A stretch of DNA of 9,872 nt. Source: Acetobacteraceae bacterium. GTDB lineage: Bacteria > Pseudomonadota > Alphaproteobacteria > Acetobacterales > Acetobacteraceae. Position 1 is the first letter of the stretch. The number at the start of each line of letters is the position of its first letter. Below the pieces are notes generated by a model. That model saw only the letters and a list, made by a program, of their open reading frames with translations, had not been told where the DNA came from and searched no databases. Made by a program: the position numbers and the translations under genes. Positions 7,453-9,872 of the stretch are shown piece after piece. The stretch covers positions 1-9,872 of the forward strand of contig CANJXD010000184.1 of NCBI GenBank assembly GCA_947478535.1. Reading direction: 5' to 3'.

Positions 7453-8442
7453 TCAGGCCCAGAGCCTCTCATTCTGCAGGCCCGTGTAGAGACCCGCGAC
7501 GAATTCACCATAGCCGTTGTAGATGCGGGTCGGCACCCGTTCATTGCTGCCGATCAGCCGCTCGCTCGCCTGGCTCCAGCGGGGGTGCGGGACCTCCGGG
7601 TTCACATTCGCCCAGAAGCCGTATTCGCTGGCCTGCAACGTCTCCCAGAAGCTTTTCGGGCGCTGGTCCGTCAGGGTGATGCGGGCCAGCGACTTGCCGG
7701 ATTTGAAGCCGTATTTCCACGGGAACATCACCCGGAACGGCCCGCCATTCTGCGCCGGCAGCGGCTTGCCGAAGATGCCCACTGGCATGAAGGCCAGCTC
7801 ATTCGCCGCTTCCTCGATCGTGCAGCCCTCGATATGCGGCCAAGGGTACCAGCTCTGCCGCAGCCCGGGCATCACGGCGGGAAGCTGCGCCGTCTCGAAG
7901 CGCAGGAACTTGGCCGAGCCCAGCGGCTTGACGATCTCGAGCAGCTTGCCGAGTTCGAAGCCGGTCCAGGGCACGGTCATCGCCCAGGCCTCGACACAGC
8001 GCATCCGATAGACGCGCTCCTCCACCCCGATGCGGCGCACCAGGTCATCGACACTGAATTCGCCGGGGCTTTCGACCATGCCATCGATCTTGATGGTCCA
8101 GGGGTTCACCGGCATGCGGTTGGCGACGTTCCAGATGCCCTTGTCGCTGCCGAATTCGTAAAAGTTGTTGAAGGTCACGGCATCGCGTTCCGGCGACAGC
8201 GCCCGGCCCGGCTGAAAGCGCGGGTTGCGCATCGCCACCGGCAGGCCCGGCGCATCCGCCGGCACGCGCTGGAACGGGTCCCCAGCCGGGGCGCGGGAGA
8301 AGAACTGCGCCCGTGCCACGGTGGGCGCCATCATGGTCCCTGCCCCAGCGGCCGCCATGATGGCGCGCCGGTTCACGACCAGCGGCTCCGGGGTTACCTG
8401 GCTTTCCGAGATTTCCCAGCCACGCCTGCGCCTGATCCACAT
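7453..8442 (-). CDS. msrP: Periplasmic protein-methionine-sulfoxide reductase catalytic subunit MsrP (YedY)
   Basis: This molybdopterin enzyme repairs oxidised methionines in envelope proteins. The 329-residue precursor has a twin-arginine signal: conserved pre-region SESQVTPE, R25-R26 in VNRRAIMAAAGAG, and an AxA-type cleavage site at VARAQ (residues 42-46). The mature part follows E. coli MsrP closely: FNNFYEFG (91-98), WTIKIDG, RMRCVEAWAMTVPW with the Mo-ligating C149, PWKYGFKSGKS (241-251), ANVNPEVPHPRWSQASER and YNGYG. The start at 8442 has a strong GGAGG 5 nt upstream; an 18-codon in-frame extension to 8496 lacks such a site. The gene lies downstream of the glycosyltransferase and upstream of a small membrane gene. 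The usual partner msrQ (haem b quinol-linked membrane subunit) is not next to it, so electrons must come from an MsrQ encoded elsewhere or from another donor. Confidence 0.96.
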   Translation of the reverse strand: MWIRRRRGWEISESQVTPEPLVVNRRAIMAAAGAGTMMAPTVARAQFFSRAPAGDPFQRVPADAPGLPVAMRNPRFQPGRALSPERDAVTFNNFYEFGSDKGIWNVANRMPVNPWTIKIDGMVESPGEFSVDDLVRRIGVEERVYRMRCVEAWAMTVPWTGFELGKLLEIVKPLGSAKFLRFETAQLPAVMPGLRQSWYPWPHIEGCTIEEAANELAFMPVGIFGKPLPAQNGGPFRVMFPWKYGFKSGKSLARITLTDQRPKSFWETLQASEYGFWANVNPEVPHPRWSQASERLIGSNERVPTRIYNGYGEFVAGLYTGLQNERLWA

Positions 8443-8447
8443 AGCAA

Positions 8448-8452
8448 CCTCC
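8448..8452 (-). promoter_or_regulatory. Strong ribosome binding site of msrP
   Basis: GGAGG on the minus strand, 5 nt before the ATG at 8442. It decides the start against the longer in-frame reading. Confidence 0.8.
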
Positions 8453-8476
8453 ACCCTTCCGGGGATTCCCACGCGG

Positions 8477-8502
8477 TAGAGGATCGGCTGTCGCACGGTT
8501 CC
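8477..8502 (-). promoter_or_regulatory. Possible ECF-sigma-type promoter of msrP
   Basis: On the minus strand GGAAC (8502-8498) and TCTA (8480-8477) are separated by 17 nt, like the GGAAC / TCTNA pattern of sigma-E-type promoters. The start would fall near 8470, leaving a leader of about 28 nt that includes the GGAGG. A TTGACG (8507-8502) just upstream could instead be a sigma-70 -35 box, but its best -10 (GATCCT, 16-nt spacer) is poor. The match is short and could be chance. Confidence 0.3.
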
Positions 8503-8517
8503 GTCAAGGACGGCACC
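8497..8517 (-). terminator. Hairpin just after the glycosyltransferase stop codon (terminator or mRNA 3' end)
   Basis: The arms GGTTCCGTC (8497-8505) and GACGGCACC (8509-8517) pair over 9 positions with one mismatch and a 3-nt loop. The stem starts 3 nt past the glycosyltransferase stop at 8521-8523. No T-run follows on the minus strand, so it is not a textbook intrinsic terminator; it could still end, pause or protect the transcript. It overlaps the possible msrP promoter. Confidence 0.45.
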
Positions 8518-8520
8518 ATG

Positions 8521-9872
8521 TCACGGCCTCGGCAGTAGCGCCGTCGCTGGCAGGCCCGGCCGGGTTTCGACGCGAAAGGCGCGATAGCGCTCCGCCTCGA
8601 TTCCCCGCCGCGCCCGGACCAACGAACCTTCTTCCAACGCGCCGGCCTCCGGCCAATCCGGCGCGCTGTCCCGTCTTTCGCTCTGCACCAGCAGCCCGGT
8701 TACGCCCAGGCCGAGACTTTCCCCTGGCGGCAGCTCGAACAGCGCCCAGCGCGGGTTGAGCGCCACCACCGGCACGCCCGGCGGTAGCAGCAGTGCCAAT
8801 TCGGAGGCCAGCCCATATTCCTCCGCCGCGACGAAGCTGGCGCCGAGCCGGAGGCGCTCCGCCTCCACCAGCGCCGCAAAATCCCCCCAGCCGCCGAGCC
8901 GCGCCAGCGTCGGGTCCTGCCGGCGGGATAGCGGCAGGGGGGCGAAGGCTGCCTGGAGATAGGCGGCGAGCGCCAGGGCCAGCCCCAGCCCCGCGGCCGG
9001 CCGCCGCCACGCCAGCAGCCGCCCCGGCAAATACGCCGCCGCGGCGATGCAGGCGGCGGGGTAGAGGATGGCGGGCCAATTCCCCTGCACCCGGCTGCCT
9101 GTCGCCTGCCAGGTGAACAGGGCGGCGCCGGGCAGCACCATCGCCAGCAGCAGCGCCGCCGCCGCATCGCCCCGGCGCGCCCAGGCCAGGGCCGCCGCGC
9201 CCACCCCCACCAGGCACAGCAGGAAGACCAGCGGTGTCGCCAGCCCAGCCTGTCCCACCACCAATTCCCCGAGGTAGCGCCACGCGGCACCACCGCCGGA
9301 AGCTGCCCGCCCACCCTGCTTCACAAAGCTCGCCCAGCCATGCGCCGCGTTCCACAACACTACCGGGGAGAATACCGCCACCGCCAGCGCGCCCCCGGCG
9401 TAAAGCCGCCAGTCCCGCCACCAGCGCCAGGCCGCACGGCTTCCTACCAGCCAGGCGATGGCGCCAAGGCCCAGCAGCACGGCGGTATACTTCGACAGCA
9501 GCGCCAGCCCGCAGGCGAGGCCGAAGACCAGCCACCACCGGCCATCGCCGCTGGCCTGCAACCGCGCCAGCGCCCAGACCGCCATCACCGCGAAGACCAG
9601 CAGCGGCAGGTCCGGCGTCATCAGGATGCCGCCCACGCCCACCAGCAGCGTCGCATTGAAGAAGGCCGCGGCCCACACACCCGGCCGCTGCATCGGGAAC
9701 AGCGCATCCGCCGCCCGCGCCAGCATCACGGAGGCCAGGGCCATGGACAGCGGCCCCATCAGCCGGATGCCGAAGGCACCCTCCCCCGCCAGCAACGTCC
9801 CGGCACGAATGAAGAAGGCGACCATCGGCGGGTGGTCGAGGTAGCCGGGCTGGAGGCTGCGTGACCACACCC
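8521..9872 (-). CDS. GT39/PMT_2-family membrane glycosyltransferase (N-terminus beyond the right edge)
   Basis: This polytopic inner-membrane protein resembles ArnT/PMT-type glycosyltransferases, which move a sugar from a polyprenyl-phosphate donor to a lipid or protein in the periplasm. About 449 residues are visible. The first visible block, WSRSLQPGYLDHPPM, is the conserved segment after the first periplasmic loop, so the catalytic acidic residues and the first membrane helix lie upstream, outside the window. The GTG at 9870 is therefore probably an internal valine, not the start. TPDLPLL (about 85-91) and LLSKYTAVLLG (124-134) are typical family blocks. About ten hydrophobic segments lie between 35 and 310 (for example 155-173, 208-230, 236-253, 293-310), with NWPAILYP at 264-271. 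A soluble tail of about 140 residues follows. It is the most upstream member seen of a minus-strand series leading into msrP. Acceptor and sugar are unknown. Confidence 0.85.
   Translation of the reverse strand, partial: VWSRSLQPGYLDHPPMVAFFIRAGTLLAGEGAFGIRLMGPLSMALASVMLARAADALFPMQRPGVWAAAFFNATLLVGVGGILMTPDLPLLVFAVMAVWALARLQASGDGRWWLVFGLACGLALLSKYTAVLLGLGAIAWLVGSRAAWRWWRDWRLYAGGALAVAVFSPVVLWNAAHGWASFVKQGGRAASGGGAAWRYLGELVVGQAGLATPLVFLLCLVGVGAAALAWARRGDAAAALLLAMVLPGAALFTWQATGSRVQGNWPAILYPAACIAAAAYLPGRLLAWRRPAAGLGLALALAAYLQAAFAPLPLSRRQDPTLARLGGWGDFAALVEAERLRLGASFVAAEEYGLASELALLLPPGVPVVALNPRWALFELPPGESLGLGVTGLLVQSERRDSAPDWPEAGALEEGSLVRARRGIEAERYRAFRVETRPGLPATALLPRP

Noticed and set aside
7024..8538. 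504-codon open frame on the plus strand, antisense to the deacylase, the small gene and msrP
   Set aside because: Its product is Arg/His/Pro-rich with no recognisable motif. Long antisense frames are common in such GC-rich DNA, and the minus strand holds a clear msrP and deacylase.
8504..9868. 454-codon minus-strand frame overlapping the glycosyltransferase
   Set aside because: The product is Gly/Ala/Arg-rich low-complexity sequence. The neighbouring frame has the DHPP, TPDLPL and SKYTA blocks of GT39 enzymes and clear membrane segments.
9868..9870. GTG as the start of the glycosyltransferase
   Set aside because: The frame is open to the window end, and the first visible block normally follows a first helix and loop, so the true start is outside.

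Overview
The window is an ordinary-looking stretch of a very GC-rich bacterial chromosome and is packed with genes; the longest gap is about 150 bp. The fused ispDF gene, the divergent dusB-ntrB-ntrC cluster, the GC content and the codon use all point to an alphaproteobacterium. My best guess is Acetobacteraceae, Roseomonas-like, which is inferred from family resemblance and not from a search. I see no rRNA, tRNA, CRISPR array, insertion sequence or phage gene.

Left part (1-2783, minus strand): dusB, ntrB and the 5' part of ntrC form a tight operon with 4-bp start/stop overlaps. DusB is a tRNA-dihydrouridine synthase, and NtrB/NtrC are the nitrogen-regulation sensor kinase and sigma-54 activator. 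ntrC runs off the left edge just as its Walker A motif begins. A sigma-70-like promoter sits so close to the dusB start codon that the message may be leaderless.

Centre (2935-4080, plus strand): ispDF encodes a bifunctional MEP-pathway enzyme. It is divergent from dusB and convergent with the next gene.

Right-centre (4111-7113, minus strand): a three-gene set in the order aspartoacylase/DoeB-like deacylase, crotonase-family enoyl-CoA hydratase, SCP2-type thiolase. The genes overlap or nearly touch, which suggests one catabolic unit of unknown substrate. Upstream of it (7177-8442, minus) lie msrP, the periplasmic molybdopterin methionine-sulfoxide reductase, and a 90-residue membrane protein. 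The small gene starts 3 nt after msrP, in the position where the haem partner msrQ is usually found. It has no His or Cys and cannot replace MsrQ in the usual way.

Right edge (8521-9872, minus): a multi-spanning GT39/PMT_2-type glycosyltransferase, cut off at its N-terminus by the window end. A hairpin directly after its stop codon, and a possible ECF-type promoter overlapping that hairpin, separate it from msrP.

No clearly new system was found. The best leads are the small msrP-linked membrane gene, the deacylase-crotonase-thiolase set, and the apparently leaderless dusB start.
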